Numbered from the stretch's first letter, positions 16,900-26,154 are shown. The stretch is 38,112 nucleotides of DNA from Candidatus Zixiibacteriota bacterium (GCA_018820315.1 JAHJOQ010000029.1:1-38112); one strand, 5' to 3'. Notes: a model not told the origin generated them from the letters alone. Program-made: numbers and translations.

Positions 16900-17157
16900 C
16901 TACTCCTTGCCACCATTCTCGGTGCTCGCCGATTCAAAAAGCTTAGCAGATGCCGAGAGCTTGTTGATTCCGAGCTTGTGTTCATAAAGAATCGTTTTGA
17001 GGCGAGCCCTGTCGCGACGGAGAGTTCTCAGTCTCAGGGGATTATCCAGCTTATGCACCCGTCTTCTAAGAGTGAGATTAAACAATTCCTCGTCAACCTC
17101 GTGCAAACGGTGCTCCACCTCTTCTATCGACAGATCTCGAATCTGACCCGGTTTCAC
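16900..17157 (-). CDS. rpmC: 50S ribosomal protein L29
   Basis: L29 lies at the exit tunnel and helps dock trigger factor and SRP. The product has 85 residues from a GTG at 17157 ([17 protein letters not shown]), with AAGGAG 6 nt upstream. The core pattern [33 protein letters not shown] is present (in parts: [27 protein letters not shown]). A non-conserved tail of about 20 residues makes it longer than the common 60-70. The start lies one base after the rplP stop. Confidence 0.95.
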   Translation of the reverse strand: MKPGQIRDLSIEEVEHRLHEVDEELFNLTLRRRVHKLDNPLRLRTLRRDRARLKTILYEHKLGINKLSASAKLFESASTENGGKE

Positions 17158-17158
17158 C

Positions 17159-17581
17159 TCATACTCCTTTGAAGTCAGCTCTGCTGACAAACTTACATTT
17201 GACCGGAAGCTTGTCGGCAGCGAGCTTCATTGCCGTGCGCGCCAACTCAGGACTGACGCCCTCCAACTCAAACAGAATTCGGCCAGGCAACACTACTGCG
17301 ACCCAACCCTCGGGAGCGCCTTTGCCCTTGCCCATACGGGTCTCCGCCGGCTTCTTGGTCACGGGCTTATCCGGAAAGATTCGTATCCAGACCTTTCCGC
17401 CTCTCTTAATCTTTCTAGTCAGCGCGACACGAGCCGCTTCGATATGCCGATTTGAAACCCAGCATGGTTCGAGAGCCTTCAGGCCGTACTCGCCGAAGAC
17501 GAGTGTCGACCCTCTATAGGCTTTGCCGGCGCGGTTGCCACGCATCTGTCGGCGATATTTTACCCGTTTGGGCATTAACAT
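17159..17581 (-). CDS. rplP: 50S ribosomal protein L16
   Basis: L16 organises the A-site and peptidyl-transferase region of the large subunit. The product has 140 residues, [19 protein letters not shown], with [20 protein letters not shown] and the [11 protein letters not shown] motif. ATG 17581 is preferred over ATG 17573-17575 because TGGAGAA is 7 nt upstream and L16 proteins usually start ML-PKR. It follows a 76-nt gap that contains a near-consensus promoter. Confidence 0.98.
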   Translation of the reverse strand: MLMPKRVKYRRQMRGNRAGKAYRGSTLVFGEYGLKALEPCWVSNRHIEAARVALTRKIKRGGKVWIRIFPDKPVTKKPAETRMGKGKGAPEGWVAVVLPGRILFELEGVSPELARTAMKLAADKLPVKCKFVSRADFKGV

Positions 17582-17616
17582 AGCGATTCTCCAAAAAAAC
17601 CAAACAAAAGTCTCGT

Positions 17617-17645
17617 ATTATATTCACTTAACTCCCATAAGTCAA
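17617..17645 (-). promoter_or_regulatory. Internal sigma-70 type promoter before rplP
   Basis: On the minus strand, TTGACT (17645-17640) and TATAAT (17622-17617) are separated by exactly 17 nt. The -10 box is perfect and the -35 box has one mismatch. Transcription would start near 17610, about 29 nt before rplP. The promoter lies in a 76-nt gap between rpsC and rplP, in a cluster where most genes overlap or nearly touch. Confidence 0.8.
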
Positions 17646-17657
17646 CTCTAATCTTAG

Positions 17658-18548
17658 TTAACTCCGGGAATCACCTTCACCTTTACTACCCCTTGCAGAG
17701 CCAGGCCTTCCCTGTTCACTTCTACCCTCGCCCTGTCTCGGATGCGCACCCGGACCGGAGGGTCCATCCTCTCCCGGTGATTTCTTGCGCAGTACCTTTC
17801 GTACTCTTCCCTTCTGTGGGCGACGACGCCTCCGCCGATCCCCTTTGCCCGACTCTCTGAGTCTGGCATCGAGTCTGTTTTCGGCCTCCTCACTCATCTT
17901 GTCGCGAACTTCCTCACCCCAGGGATCGAGGATCTCTCCTTTACAAATCCAGACCTTGACTCCGATACAGCCGTAAGTAGTGTGAGCTGTCGAAGTGGCA
18001 TAGTCAATGTTTGCACGCAGAGTGTGGAGAGGTACGCGGCCCTCCATATACTTCTCAGACCGAGCGATTTCAGCACCGCCAAGCCTGCCTCCACAGACAA
18101 TCTTGATACCATCGGCCCCCATCTTCATGGTGGCGCCAAGTGACTTCTTCATCGCCCTTCGAAACGACACTCGACCTTCGAGCTGACGAGCGATCGAATC
18201 GGCAACGAGCTTGGCCGATAGTTCCGGCTTCTTCACTTCGATGATATTCAGAGTAATGTCTTTCTTCGTCAGAAGCTGCAACTCTTCACGGAGTTTATCC
18301 ACTTCGGCGCCCTTGCGGCCGATAACAATCCCGGGACGAGCCGTGTGAATGTCCACAGTTACCCGTTTGGGTGCGCGCAAGATTTCGACATTAGCAAGTC
18401 CTGCATTCTCAAGCCTCTTAGAAATATAGCGCTTGATCTTGATATCCTCGTTGAGCAAGTCTGCGAACTGTCTCTGCGCAAACCACTTCGAGTTCCAGGT
18501 CCTGATAATTCCCAGTCGCAGCCCAATCGGATTAGCTTTCTGTCCCAA
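17658..18548 (-). CDS. rpsC: 30S ribosomal protein S3 with long C-terminal extension
   Basis: S3 forms the mRNA entry channel and has helicase-related activity. The product has 296 residues, against about 210-240 usually. The N-terminal part ([20 protein letters not shown]) and the KH domain with its GxxG loop GRKG (77-80) are normal, as is [20 protein letters not shown] (154-173). From about residue 208 the chain becomes an Arg/Gly/Ser/Pro-rich, probably disordered tail of nearly 90 residues. The start is a TTG at 18548 with AAGGAGG 5 nt upstream; no ATG is available. Confidence 0.96.
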   Translation of the reverse strand: MGQKANPIGLRLGIIRTWNSKWFAQRQFADLLNEDIKIKRYISKRLENAGLANVEILRAPKRVTVDIHTARPGIVIGRKGAEVDKLREELQLLTKKDITLNIIEVKKPELSAKLVADSIARQLEGRVSFRRAMKKSLGATMKMGADGIKIVCGGRLGGAEIARSEKYMEGRVPLHTLRANIDYATSTAHTTYGCIGVKVWICKGEILDPWGEEVRDKMSEEAENRLDARLRESGKGDRRRRRRPQKGRVRKVLRKKSPGEDGPSGPGAHPRQGEGRSEQGRPGSARGSKGEGDSRS

Positions 18549-18566
18549 TATATCCTCCTTAGAAGA

Positions 18567-18998
18567 TCACTCTTCTGATGGCTTTTCCTTCTTGGTTTTG
18601 GATTTTCCTCTGCGCTGCTTGGCAGCCTTTGTAGCCTCGCGGGTTTCCGCTCGGCCCTCGTCGGAAACCTTCACACTCACATGACAGGATCTCTTCCTGA
18701 TCCTGAACACCCGCCCCATACTTTGAAATCTGATTCTGGGAAGAATGGGACCCCGGTTGACTATGAGTTCGACAATTCGCATGTCCTCAGCCTTCACCTT
18801 GGCCGAGCCCTTCTCAGCAATGGCATTCGAAGCTGCCGACTTGACCGTTTTGTAGAGGGGAAGTGCGGCGCGTTTGGGGATGAACTTCAGCATATCGAGA
18901 GCCTCAGGCACCATCTTGCCTTTGACCAAATTAGCGACCCGTCTCATCTTACGCGCGGACATGCGCAAATACTTAGTTTTGGCTGTAGCTTCTATCAT
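18567..18998 (-). CDS. rplV: 50S ribosomal protein L22
   Basis: L22 lines the peptide exit tunnel with its long beta-hairpin. The product has 143 residues. The core (KYLRMSARKMRRVANLVKGK; hairpin region NRGPILPRIRFQSMGRVFRI at 81-100) is standard. Residues 114-143 form a Lys/Arg/Glu-rich tail not found in short L22 proteins. The start is ATG 18998, 10 nt after rpsS. Confidence 0.97.
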   Translation of the reverse strand: MIEATAKTKYLRMSARKMRRVANLVKGKMVPEALDMLKFIPKRAALPLYKTVKSAASNAIAEKGSAKVKAEDMRIVELIVNRGPILPRIRFQSMGRVFRIRKRSCHVSVKVSDEGRAETREATKAAKQRRGKSKTKKEKPSEE

Positions 18999-19008
18999 GA
19001 TTCGTTAC

Positions 19009-19305
19009 CTACTTCAAGCCTTTCAAAGCACTGGTGCGCTCCGCCAGCTTGCCAGCATGCCCTCTAAAAGTACGCGTCGGGGCAAATTCTCCGAGCTTGT
19101 GTCCGACCATGTTCTCAGTGATGTATACCGGAATGAACTTATTGCCCGTATGGATGGCGATAGTGTGCCCGACAAACTCAGGCGAAATCGTCGACCGTCT
19201 CGCCCATGTCTTGATGACACGCTTCTCACCGGTCGCGTTCAGGGCATCAATTCTCTTCACCAAACTATCATCGAGGTATGGTCCTTTTTTCAACGACCTT
19301 GCCAT
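19009..19305 (-). CDS. rpsS: 30S ribosomal protein S19
   Basis: S19 lies in the head of the 30S subunit with S13. The product has 98 residues: [59 protein letters not shown]. All conserved positions appear intact. It lies between rplB (21 nt) and rplV. Confidence 0.98.
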   Translation of the reverse strand: MARSLKKGPYLDDSLVKRIDALNATGEKRVIKTWARRSTISPEFVGHTIAIHTGNKFIPVYITENMVGHKLGEFAPTRTFRGHAGKLAERTSALKGLK

Positions 19306-19326
19306 CCAGTCTCCTCCTTAATATAA

Positions 19327-20148
19327 TCACTTCCGACGCTTGACGATCAGCTTGTCGGATGCTTTTCTCCGCCTCGTCTTGTAACCCTTGGTCGGCTTTC
19401 CCCACGGTGTGCATGGATGCCTTCCACCCGACGATCGCCCTTCTCCGCCCCCCATTGGATGATCTACCGGGTTCATTGCGACACCTCTCACACTCGGGCG
19501 ACGTCCCGCCCAGCGGGACCTGCCAGCCTTGCCCCATACAATACTCTCATGATCTACATTGCCGACCTGGCCGATAGTTGCGAAACAGTCTAACCTGACG
19601 AGTCGCACCTCTCCGGACGGAAGCTTAATGTGAGCATGATTGCCTTCTTTGGCCGCCAGTTGCACAAGGCACCCGGCAGAACGAGCAATCTTGCCACCGC
19701 GCCCCGGGAATAGCTCGACGTTGTGTACGGTGGTTCCAAGCGGCATCCTGCTGAGCCTGGTGGCGTTGCCGGTTTTGATCTCGACGTTCTCGCCGGAAGA
19801 AATCTCATCATCGACGTTCAGTCCGAGCGGGGCGAGAATGTATCGCTTCTCACCGTCTGCATAATGCAGCAGAGCAATTCTGCACGTGCGATTAGGATCG
19901 TACTCGATAGCCGCCACTCGAGCGGGAATATCGTACTTGTCACGCTTGAAATCTATGATTCTGTAGAAACGCTTATGACCGCCGCCGCGCTGAAAGGCTG
20001 TCACCCGGCCCTTATTGTTCCTTCCGCCACTCTTCTTCAAGATCTGGACAAGTGAACGCTCCGGCGTATCCTTGGTGATCTCCTCAAATGTGGAAACAGT
20101 GCGATACCTGTTTGAGGGAGTTGTCGGTTTGAACTTTTTAATGCCCAT
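19327..20148 (-). CDS. rplB: 50S ribosomal protein L2
   Basis: L2 is essential for subunit association and peptidyl-transferase activity. The product has 273 residues, [20 protein letters not shown], with [20 protein letters not shown] and the catalytic-region motif [23 protein letters not shown] 20148 with AAGG upstream is preferred over the in-frame GTG at 20151. It is preceded by a 158-nt gap after rplW, the largest inside the S10 block. Confidence 0.98.
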   Translation of the reverse strand: MGIKKFKPTTPSNRYRTVSTFEEITKDTPERSLVQILKKSGGRNNKGRVTAFQRGGGHKRFYRIIDFKRDKYDIPARVAAIEYDPNRTCRIALLHYADGEKRYILAPLGLNVDDEISSGENVEIKTGNATRLSRMPLGTTVHNVELFPGRGGKIARSAGCLVQLAAKEGNHAHIKLPSGEVRLVRLDCFATIGQVGNVDHESIVWGKAGRSRWAGRRPSVRGVAMNPVDHPMGGGEGRSSGGRHPCTPWGKPTKGYKTRRRKASDKLIVKRRK

Positions 20149-20306
20149 CACAATACCTTCGATTTACAAATGTCTATAGATGATTCGCAGGCAATTTCGA
20201 TTGACCGCTGTCCTTATTCCGTTATCTCTGATCTTCCGTAAGCTTCTTCTCTCTTGGGCCGGTTTTGCAGGGAAGGCGTCCCTATACTATGCCGGACCAG
20301 TGGCAA

Positions 20307-20597
20307 TCAGATATTCTCTAGCTGGGAAATCGCTTCACCTTTGGCTAAGGTGACAATCGCCTTCTTCCAGTTTGGCTTCTTTCCGACGAATCTACCGAGG
20401 CGTTTCATTTTGCCGCGGACGTTCATCGTCGTAACATCCTTTACTTTAACATTAAATAACTCTTCAATTGCGCGCCGAACGGCTATCTTGTTTGCACCTG
20501 ACTCGACTTCGAATACGTAACAATTCTGCTGGTCACGCATTATGTGCGACTTCTCCGTCGCAATGTGAGACTTGACTATTGAATGCGCCGATCTCAT
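20307..20597 (-). CDS. rplW: 50S ribosomal protein L23
   Basis: L23 lies at the exit tunnel and docks trigger factor and SRP. The product has 96 residues, starting MRSAHSIVKSHIATEKSHIM, with NKIAVRRAIEELFNVKVKDV and KRLGRFVGKKPNWKKAIVTL. The ATG at 20597 overlaps the rplD stop as ATGA. The upstream extension of the open frame (to 20687) is rplD DNA in another frame. Confidence 0.97.
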   Translation of the reverse strand: MRSAHSIVKSHIATEKSHIMRDQQNCYVFEVESGANKIAVRRAIEELFNVKVKDVTTMNVRGKMKRLGRFVGKKPNWKKAIVTLAKGEAISQLENI

Positions 20598-21229
20598 TTG
20601 GCAAATACCTCCTTGATCGACTGCATCCCGCCTTCGGTCACAAGCACATACTCCGCCCAGGCCAGATCGTATGCATTCACGAGACAAGCTCGCTTGTACT
20701 CAACCTTAGGAATGTTCCTGCAGGACGTCGGCACCAGGCTATCCTTGTTTTCATCCAAAATCAGGATGCGCTTGCCGGTCACTTCAATAGCCTGCAAGAA
20801 CTCAAACACAGTCTTTGTGTTCGGCTTGTCGAGTTCAGGCAACTGCACAATTAGAAGCCTTTCTTCCGATACTCTCTCCGAGAACATCGAAAGAAGTGCG
20901 TTTCTCTTGATTCTCTTTGGCACATTCGAATAGTAACTCCTCGGCTTCGGGCCAAAGACAGTTCCGCCGCCTTCCCAAACCGGGGATCTGTTCGAACCAG
21001 ACCGTGCCCGTCCAGTGCCTTTTTGACGCCACGGTTTCGCACCGCCGCCCCGGACCTCAGCACGCGTCTTGGTCGAATGCGTTCCTTGACGCTGATTCGA
21101 CAGGTACGTCTTCACATATTGGTGTACCTGATATTTCTTCGGATCAAAATCGAACAATCCGGAATCGAGTTCCATCTCACCGGTAGAACCGCCACTGCTG
21201 TTATAGACTTTCGCCTTTACCATTTCCAT
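20594..21229 (-). CDS. rplD: 50S ribosomal protein L4
   Basis: L4 reaches the exit tunnel and regulates the S10 operon in enterobacteria. The product has 211 residues. The tunnel loop STKTRAEVRGGGAKPWRQKG is followed by GTGRARSGSNRSPVWEGGG, both conserved. The ATG at 21229 overlaps the rplC stop (TAATG). A second ATG at 21223 is also reasonable by spacing from AGG. The 3' end overlaps rplW by 4 nt. Confidence 0.97.
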   Translation of the reverse strand: MEMVKAKVYNSSGGSTGEMELDSGLFDFDPKKYQVHQYVKTYLSNQRQGTHSTKTRAEVRGGGAKPWRQKGTGRARSGSNRSPVWEGGGTVFGPKPRSYYSNVPKRIKRNALLSMFSERVSEERLLIVQLPELDKPNTKTVFEFLQAIEVTGKRILILDENKDSLVPTSCRNIPKVEYKRACLVNAYDLAWAEYVLVTEGGMQSIKEVFAK

Positions 21230-21852
21230 TACCTGCTTTTCCTGATTTGTACCAGCGATCGATTCTTACCCGGCACCGCACCTCTTACGCAGATCAAATT
21301 ATTGTCCAGATCGATCTTGGCAACCACGAGATTCTTTAAGGTCACCCTGTCACGTCCCGTCTTTCCGGACATGCGCGTTCCTTTGAATACGCGTGACGGA
21401 TATGAACTCTGACCTATTGAACCAGGCGCGCGCAAGCGATCAGACTGACCGTGAGTCTTCGGACCACCTCTGAAACCGTATCGTCTGACCGTGCCCATAA
21501 ACCCGAGCCCCTTCGACGTACCAGTCACGTCAACTCGTTCTCCGACCTGGAACTGATCAACTCGGAACTCAGTGCCGAGTTCGATTCCTTCCAGATCATC
21601 TACACGCACTTCCCTCAGGAACCTCTTAGGCCCCGTCTTGGAGTGCGCGAAATGACCTTTCATAGGCCTATTGACAAGAGACTCGCGAATATCCTCGAAA
21701 CCGAGCTGAACAGCCTTGTATCCCTCGTTCTCATCGGTCTTGATCTGTACTACTGCACAGGGCCCCGCCTCGATTACGGTCACCGGCACAGCGGTTCCAT
21801 CTTCAAGGAATATCTGAGTCATTCCGATTTTTCTTCCATAGAGCATATTCAT
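21229..21852 (-). CDS. rplC: 50S ribosomal protein L3
   Basis: L3 starts 23S rRNA folding and reaches the peptidyl-transferase centre. The product has 207 residues: YGRKIGMTQIFLEDGTAVPV, VDVTGTSKGLGFMGTVRRYG, GPKTHGQSDRLRAPGSIGQ, RVFKGTRMSGKTGRDRVT. The start is ATG 21852, with a second ATG two codons on. The ribosome binding site is weak (AAAGG about 11 nt upstream). Confidence 0.98.
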   Translation of the reverse strand: MNMLYGRKIGMTQIFLEDGTAVPVTVIEAGPCAVVQIKTDENEGYKAVQLGFEDIRESLVNRPMKGHFAHSKTGPKRFLREVRVDDLEGIELGTEFRVDQFQVGERVDVTGTSKGLGFMGTVRRYGFRGGPKTHGQSDRLRAPGSIGQSSYPSRVFKGTRMSGKTGRDRVTLKNLVVAKIDLDNNLICVRGAVPGKNRSLVQIRKSR

Positions 21853-21857
21853 CGGAA

Positions 21858-22178
21858 TTAAACCTTTATTTCCACATCAACACCGGCCGGGAGGTCAAGC
21901 TTCATCAGAGCATCGACCGTCTGCGGTGTAGATTCATAAATGTCAATGAGACGCTTGTGAATTCGCGTTTCAAACTGTTCGCGGGACTTCTTGTCTACAT
22001 GCGGAGAGCGCAGCACAGTGTAAACGGACCTTCTGGTCGGCAGAGGTATCGGCCCCACCAATCGTGCTCCTGTGCGGAGAACCGTACGAGCGATCTCTCG
22101 CGTGGATTTGTCCAGCGAGTGATGGTCATATGCTTTCAACCGAATCCTTATCTTCTGCATCTTCTGCTCAACTGCCAT
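21858..22178 (-). CDS. rpsJ: 30S ribosomal protein S10
   Basis: S10 belongs to the 30S head and, as NusE, pairs with NusB in antitermination. The product has 106 residues, with [38 protein letters not shown] and [15 protein letters not shown]. The ATG at 22178 uses GGAG located in the last codon of tuf. This ATG and upstream 6 nt are shared exactly with the tuf-rpmG junction at 37994, part of a 119-bp repeat. Confidence 0.97.
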   Translation of the reverse strand: MAVEQKMQKIRIRLKAYDHHSLDKSTREIARTVLRTGARLVGPIPLPTRRSVYTVLRSPHVDKKSREQFETRIHKRLIDIYESTPQTVDALMKLDLPAGVDVEIKV

Positions 22179-22294
22179 AACTTACTCCAGAATCTCCGTT
22201 ACGACACCGGCTCCGACGGTACGACCGCCTTCGCGGATAGCGAAACGAAGCTCTTTCTCCATCGCTACTGCTGTGTGAAGCTCCACTTCCATCG
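22176..22294. repeat. 119-bp exact repeat, copy 1 (tuf 3' end)
   Basis: This stretch, from the rpsJ start codon through the tuf stop into tuf, is identical base for base to 37994-38112 as far as the window shows. The identity stops exactly at the start codon of the downstream gene (c at 22175 versus g at 37993). The repeat probably extends further into the second tuf gene beyond the right edge. Confidence 0.95.
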
Positions 22295-23387
22295 TGATAT
22301 TGTCACCAGGCATTACCATCTCTACGCCGTCAGGTAACTTGATCGAACCTGTTACATCTGTCGTACGAAGATAAAACTGTGGGCGGTAACCGTTGAAAAA
22401 CGGCGTGTGACGGCCACCCTCCTCCTTCTTCAGCACGTAAACCTCTCCGTTGAACTTCTTGTGAGGTGTGATGCTGCCGACTTTCGCCACTACCTGACCA
22501 CGCTCGATCTCGTCCTTGTCAACTCCACGAAGAAGTAATCCAACGTTGTCGCCAGCTTCTCCCGAATCAAGTATCTTACGGAACATCTCTATACCGGTCA
22601 CTACCGTCTTGCGTGTGTCACGGAATCCGACTAACTCTACTTCCGTACCTGTGTTGATCGTCCCGCGCTCTATACGACCCGTCGCTACCGTACCACGGCC
22701 CGTTATCGAAAATACGTCCTCAACCGGCATCAAGAATGGCTTGTCCTTGTCCCGCTGGGGCTCCGGTATATAAGTGTCGCATGCCTCCATAAGCTCGTAT
22801 ACGCTCTTGAATGCAGGATCGTCCTTCACATCAGGATTCGACGCCTGTGTCATTGCCTCCAAAGCACTGCCACGGATCACAGGAATGTCATCACCAGGAA
22901 ATTCATACGCCGACAATAAGTCCCGTACCTCAAGCTCCACTAAATCCAAAAGCTCCGGATCATCTACCTGATCTACCTTGTTCATGTATACGATGATGAA
23001 TGGCACCCCTACCTGACGAGCCAAAAGAATGTGCTCACGCGTCTGTGGCATCGGACCGTCAGCAGCAGATACTACAAGTATCGCTCCATCCATCTGTGCT
23101 GCTCCCGTGATCATGTTCTTGATGTAATCAGCATGTCCCGGACAGTCTACATGCGCATAATGACGATTCTTCGTCTCGTACTCAACATGCGCCGTCGCAA
23201 TCGTGATTCCACGCTCACGCTCCTCCGGTGCATTGTCAATCGAATCAAATGATCGGATCGCACTCAATCCAGAACGCGATAAAATCATCGTGATCGCTGC
23301 CGTCAACGTCGTCTTGCCGTGATCTACATGACCTATCGTCCCGACGTTGACATGCGGCTTCGTCCTCTTAAATTTTTCCTTAGCCAT
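22182..23387 (-). CDS. tuf: Translation elongation factor Tu (complete copy)
   Basis: EF-Tu delivers aminoacyl-tRNA to the ribosome in a GTP-dependent way. The product has 401 residues. The G motifs are intact: GHVDHGKT (19-26), RERGITI (57-63), DCPGH (81-85) and NKVD (136-139). Domains 2 and 3 follow normally, ending [10 protein letters not shown]. It lies between fusA and rpsJ and has a plausible promoter in the 102-nt gap upstream. A second copy enters the window at its right end. Confidence 0.99.
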   Translation of the reverse strand: MAKEKFKRTKPHVNVGTIGHVDHGKTTLTAAITMILSRSGLSAIRSFDSIDNAPEERERGITIATAHVEYETKNRHYAHVDCPGHADYIKNMITGAAQMDGAILVVSAADGPMPQTREHILLARQVGVPFIIVYMNKVDQVDDPELLDLVELEVRDLLSAYEFPGDDIPVIRGSALEAMTQASNPDVKDDPAFKSVYELMEACDTYIPEPQRDKDKPFLMPVEDVFSITGRGTVATGRIERGTINTGTEVELVGFRDTRKTVVTGIEMFRKILDSGEAGDNVGLLLRGVDKDEIERGQVVAKVGSITPHKKFNGEVYVLKKEEGGRHTPFFNGYRPQFYLRTTDVTGSIKLPDGVEMVMPGDNITMEVELHTAVAMEKELRFAIREGGRTVGAGVVTEILE

Positions 23388-23422
23388 CTATGGCCATCCC
23401 TCCCGAAAATTGGATAACTTGC

Positions 23423-23452
23423 CTAATAAATACGAAAAAATTCACTTGTCAA
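23423..23452 (-). promoter_or_regulatory. Candidate promoter of tuf
   Basis: On the minus strand, TTGACA (23452-23447, perfect -35) is followed after 18 nt by TATTAG (23428-23423, four of six matches to TATAAT). An A-tract of eight lies about 20 nt upstream of the -35 box (near 23474-23481) and could act as an UP element. It lies in the fusA-tuf gap, about 35 nt before the tuf start codon. Confidence 0.6.
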
Positions 23453-23489
23453 GCTCTTAGACTCGATAATCCGTTTTTTTTCACCCATG

Positions 23490-25559
23490 TCATGTTGTTA
23501 CAGCTCTACCGGATGCGGCCTGCTTTGCCTGATCGTAGCGCGAAAACTCCATCGTATACACTGCCCGCCCTTGCGAAAGAGATCTCACTCTGGTGGCGTA
23601 TCCAAACATCTCCGACAGCGGAACTTCAGCGCTGACCACCTGCGCATCCGCACGGTGATCAACACCCCTAATCTTGCCGCGTCGTGTTTTGAGATCGCTC
23701 ATGATCTCACCCACATGCTCATCGGGGGATACAACCTCTACGTTCATGAATGGCTCGAGCAGACGGGGCTTCGCCTTACGCGCACCCTCCTGATAGGCCA
23801 TGGACGCGGCAATCTTGAAAGCCAAATCAGACGAGTCCACCTCGTGGAACGAACCGGAGAGCAGCATAGCTTCGACTCCGATAGTAGGATACCCCGCAAG
23901 GACGCCTGATTGCATGGCATCTCGGACTCCTCTCTCGACAGCGGTAACGAATTCGACCGGAATCTGATCAACACTCGATACATTCACAAAGGCAAAGTCG
24001 GATCCGTCCACAGTCGGCCGAAAGCGCATCAATACATGGCCATACTGGCCCCGTCCCCCCAACTGCTTGATGAATTTCGCCTCAGCCTCACCGACATCGG
24101 TGATAGTCTCTTTGTATGCCACCTGCGGTTTGCCTATATTGGCTTGAACCGAAAACTCCCGAGTTAGCCGATTGACAAGGACCTCGAGATGGAGTTCACC
24201 CATGCCGGCAATTACAGTCTGCCCAGTATCTTCGTCAATTCTCACTTCGAACGTAGGATCTTCATCGGCAAGACGCTGCAGCGCGACGGCAAGCTTGTCC
24301 TGATCCGCCTTTGTGCGTGGCTCTATCGCCACCCAGATAACCGGCTCAGGGAAGACAATCTGTTCCAACAGAATAGGATGCTTCAGATCTGTCAGCGTAC
24401 TTCCTGTCGCCGTAAATCGCAATCCAACGGCAGCAACAATATCCCCGGCAGAGGCCGTTCGCAGGTCTTCACACTTGTTGGCATGCATAGCTAGAATCCG
24501 CCCAATCCTCTCCTTCTTGCCTGTGCTGACATTGATCACAGTGCTACCAGCGTTGACCGTCCCGGAATAAACTCGAAAATAAGTCAATCGACCAACGTAG
24601 GGGTCAGACATTATCTTAAAAGCCAGTGCGGAGAAGGGCTCGCTGTCATCCGGCTTCCTGATCTCTTCCTTCTCACTCTTCGGATTAACTCCTCTGATCG
24701 GCGGAAGATCAGCGGGCGATGGCAAATAGTCGGTTATGGCATCCATTAGGAGCTGAACACCTTTGTTTTTGAACGCCGACCCACACAGAACCGGAATGAC
24801 TTTGCAGGCAATGGTAGCTTTTCTGAGTGCCTGCTTTATCTCAGAGACAGAAACATCCTGATCTTCAAGCAGCTTTTCCATTATGCCGTCATCGAAATTG
24901 CTCAGCGTATCAAGAAGTTTTTCATGATAGCTCCTTGCCGAATCGATCATGTCCTCAGGGATAGGGGCGGTATCGAATTCTGCTCCAAGGCTCTCTTCAT
25001 CGTACAGTCTATAGGTCATGTCCAGCACATCGACTATCCCTTCGAATCCAGACCCCTCTCCTTTGGGCAGAGCCAGCACAAGCACATTTGCTTTCAACTT
25101 CTTGCGCATCATATCCACTGTGCGATCGAACGACGCCCCGATACGGTCCATCTTGTTAATGAAGGCCATCCTGGGGATGTGATACTGGTCAGCCTGCCTC
25201 CAGACAGTCTCCGACTGAGGCTCAACGCCTCCCACCGCACAAAACACACCGATTGCACCGTCGAGCACTCTGAGTGACCGCTCGACTTCAGCAGTAAAAT
25301 CGACATGCCCCGGTGTGTCAATTATGTTGATTGTGATGTTGTTCCAGAAGCATGTTGTCGCGGCTGACGTGATCGTAATGCCACGCTCTTTTTCCTGTTC
25401 CATCCAGTCCATGGTCGCAGCACCGTCATCAACCTCTCCAATGCGGTGAGTCCTGCCGCTGTAGAACAGAATTCGCTCAGTAGTAGTAGTCTTACCGGCA
25501 TCTATATGTGCAATGATACCGATATTGCGGACCATCTTTATGTTCGTCTTAAGTGTCAT
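23490..25559 (-). CDS. fusA: Translation elongation factor G
   Basis: EF-G drives translocation and, with RRF, ribosome recycling. The product has 689 residues. G1 AHIDAGKT (17-24), the switch region KERGITI, DTPGH (81-85) and NKMD (135-138) are present, then CGSAFKNKGVQLLMD. Domain IV has the GGRGQYGHV loop, and domain V ends GYATRVRSLSQGRAVYTMEF. The ATG at 25559 follows rpsG by 116 nt. The Arg in YATRVRS, where many EF-G proteins have Asp, is a small deviation. Confidence 0.98.
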   Translation of the reverse strand: MTLKTNIKMVRNIGIIAHIDAGKTTTTERILFYSGRTHRIGEVDDGAATMDWMEQEKERGITITSAATTCFWNNITINIIDTPGHVDFTAEVERSLRVLDGAIGVFCAVGGVEPQSETVWRQADQYHIPRMAFINKMDRIGASFDRTVDMMRKKLKANVLVLALPKGEGSGFEGIVDVLDMTYRLYDEESLGAEFDTAPIPEDMIDSARSYHEKLLDTLSNFDDGIMEKLLEDQDVSVSEIKQALRKATIACKVIPVLCGSAFKNKGVQLLMDAITDYLPSPADLPPIRGVNPKSEKEEIRKPDDSEPFSALAFKIMSDPYVGRLTYFRVYSGTVNAGSTVINVSTGKKERIGRILAMHANKCEDLRTASAGDIVAAVGLRFTATGSTLTDLKHPILLEQIVFPEPVIWVAIEPRTKADQDKLAVALQRLADEDPTFEVRIDEDTGQTVIAGMGELHLEVLVNRLTREFSVQANIGKPQVAYKETITDVGEAEAKFIKQLGGRGQYGHVLMRFRPTVDGSDFAFVNVSSVDQIPVEFVTAVERGVRDAMQSGVLAGYPTIGVEAMLLSGSFHEVDSSDLAFKIAASMAYQEGARKAKPRLLEPFMNVEVVSPDEHVGEIMSDLKTRRGKIRGVDHRADAQVVSAEVPLSEMFGYATRVRSLSQGRAVYTMEFSRYDQAKQAASGRAVTT

Positions 25560-25675
25560 GACAAAAAAACTCCACTCCCAACATAGAACACGAGCCTTCT
25601 ATACCGGAGCAGAGACTTCTATATTTTGTTTCCGGCCAACCTTCCTGCCGGCAACTCCTGTCAAAGAACTTCAGT

Positions 25676-26146
25676 CTACCATCTGAAATGCGCAAAGGCC
25701 TTGTTAGCCTCCGCCATGCGATGCGTATCCTCTCTCTTCTTTATTGAAGCGCCTTCATTCTTCGCTGCCGCCATAAACTCGCCCGCAAGCTTTTCAGCCA
25801 TCGAATGCTCGCTACGACTGCGAGAGTAGCCGATCAGCCATCTGATTGCGAGCGCATTGCGGCGATTCGGCCGAACTTCGATCGGAACCTGGTATGTCGC
25901 ACCGCCGACGCGGCGTGACTTCACCTCAAGAACCGGCTTGACGTTACTCAAGGCCTTGTGGAAGATATCCAGACCTTTCTGATTTGTCTTCTGCTCGACA
26001 ATCTCTAAGGCATCATAGAAGAGCCTTTCGGCTGTGGATTTTCTGCCTTCCATCATCAGGTTATGAATAAAATAGGTCACCATTGTATCTCCATACACGG
26101 AGTCCGGCGGCCTCTGTCTCTTCTGAATTTTTTTTCGTCTAGCCAT
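25676..26146 (-). CDS. rpsG: 30S ribosomal protein S7
   Basis: S7 nucleates the 30S head and is near the E-site tRNA. The product has 156 residues: MARRKKIQKRQRPPDSVYGD, NVKPVLEVKSRRVGGATYQV, PNRRNALAIRWLI, KREDTHRMAEANKAFAHFRW. It lies 8 nt after rpsL in the standard str order. The length is typical. Confidence 0.98.
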   Translation of the reverse strand: MARRKKIQKRQRPPDSVYGDTMVTYFIHNLMMEGRKSTAERLFYDALEIVEQKTNQKGLDIFHKALSNVKPVLEVKSRRVGGATYQVPIEVRPNRRNALAIRWLIGYSRSRSEHSMAEKLAGEFMAAAKNEGASIKKREDTHRMAEANKAFAHFRW

Positions 26147-26154
26147 ACCTGCAA

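Noticed and set aside
17654-17893. 79-codon minus-strand frame inside the rpsC tail
   Set aside because: It overlaps the rpsC extension and lacks a start signal of its own. It is kept only as a possible sign of a frameshift, discussed under the S3 tail.
25659-25664. Perfect TTGACA before fusA
   Set aside because: No -10 like sequence is found at 16-18 nt spacing, so it is not called a promoter.
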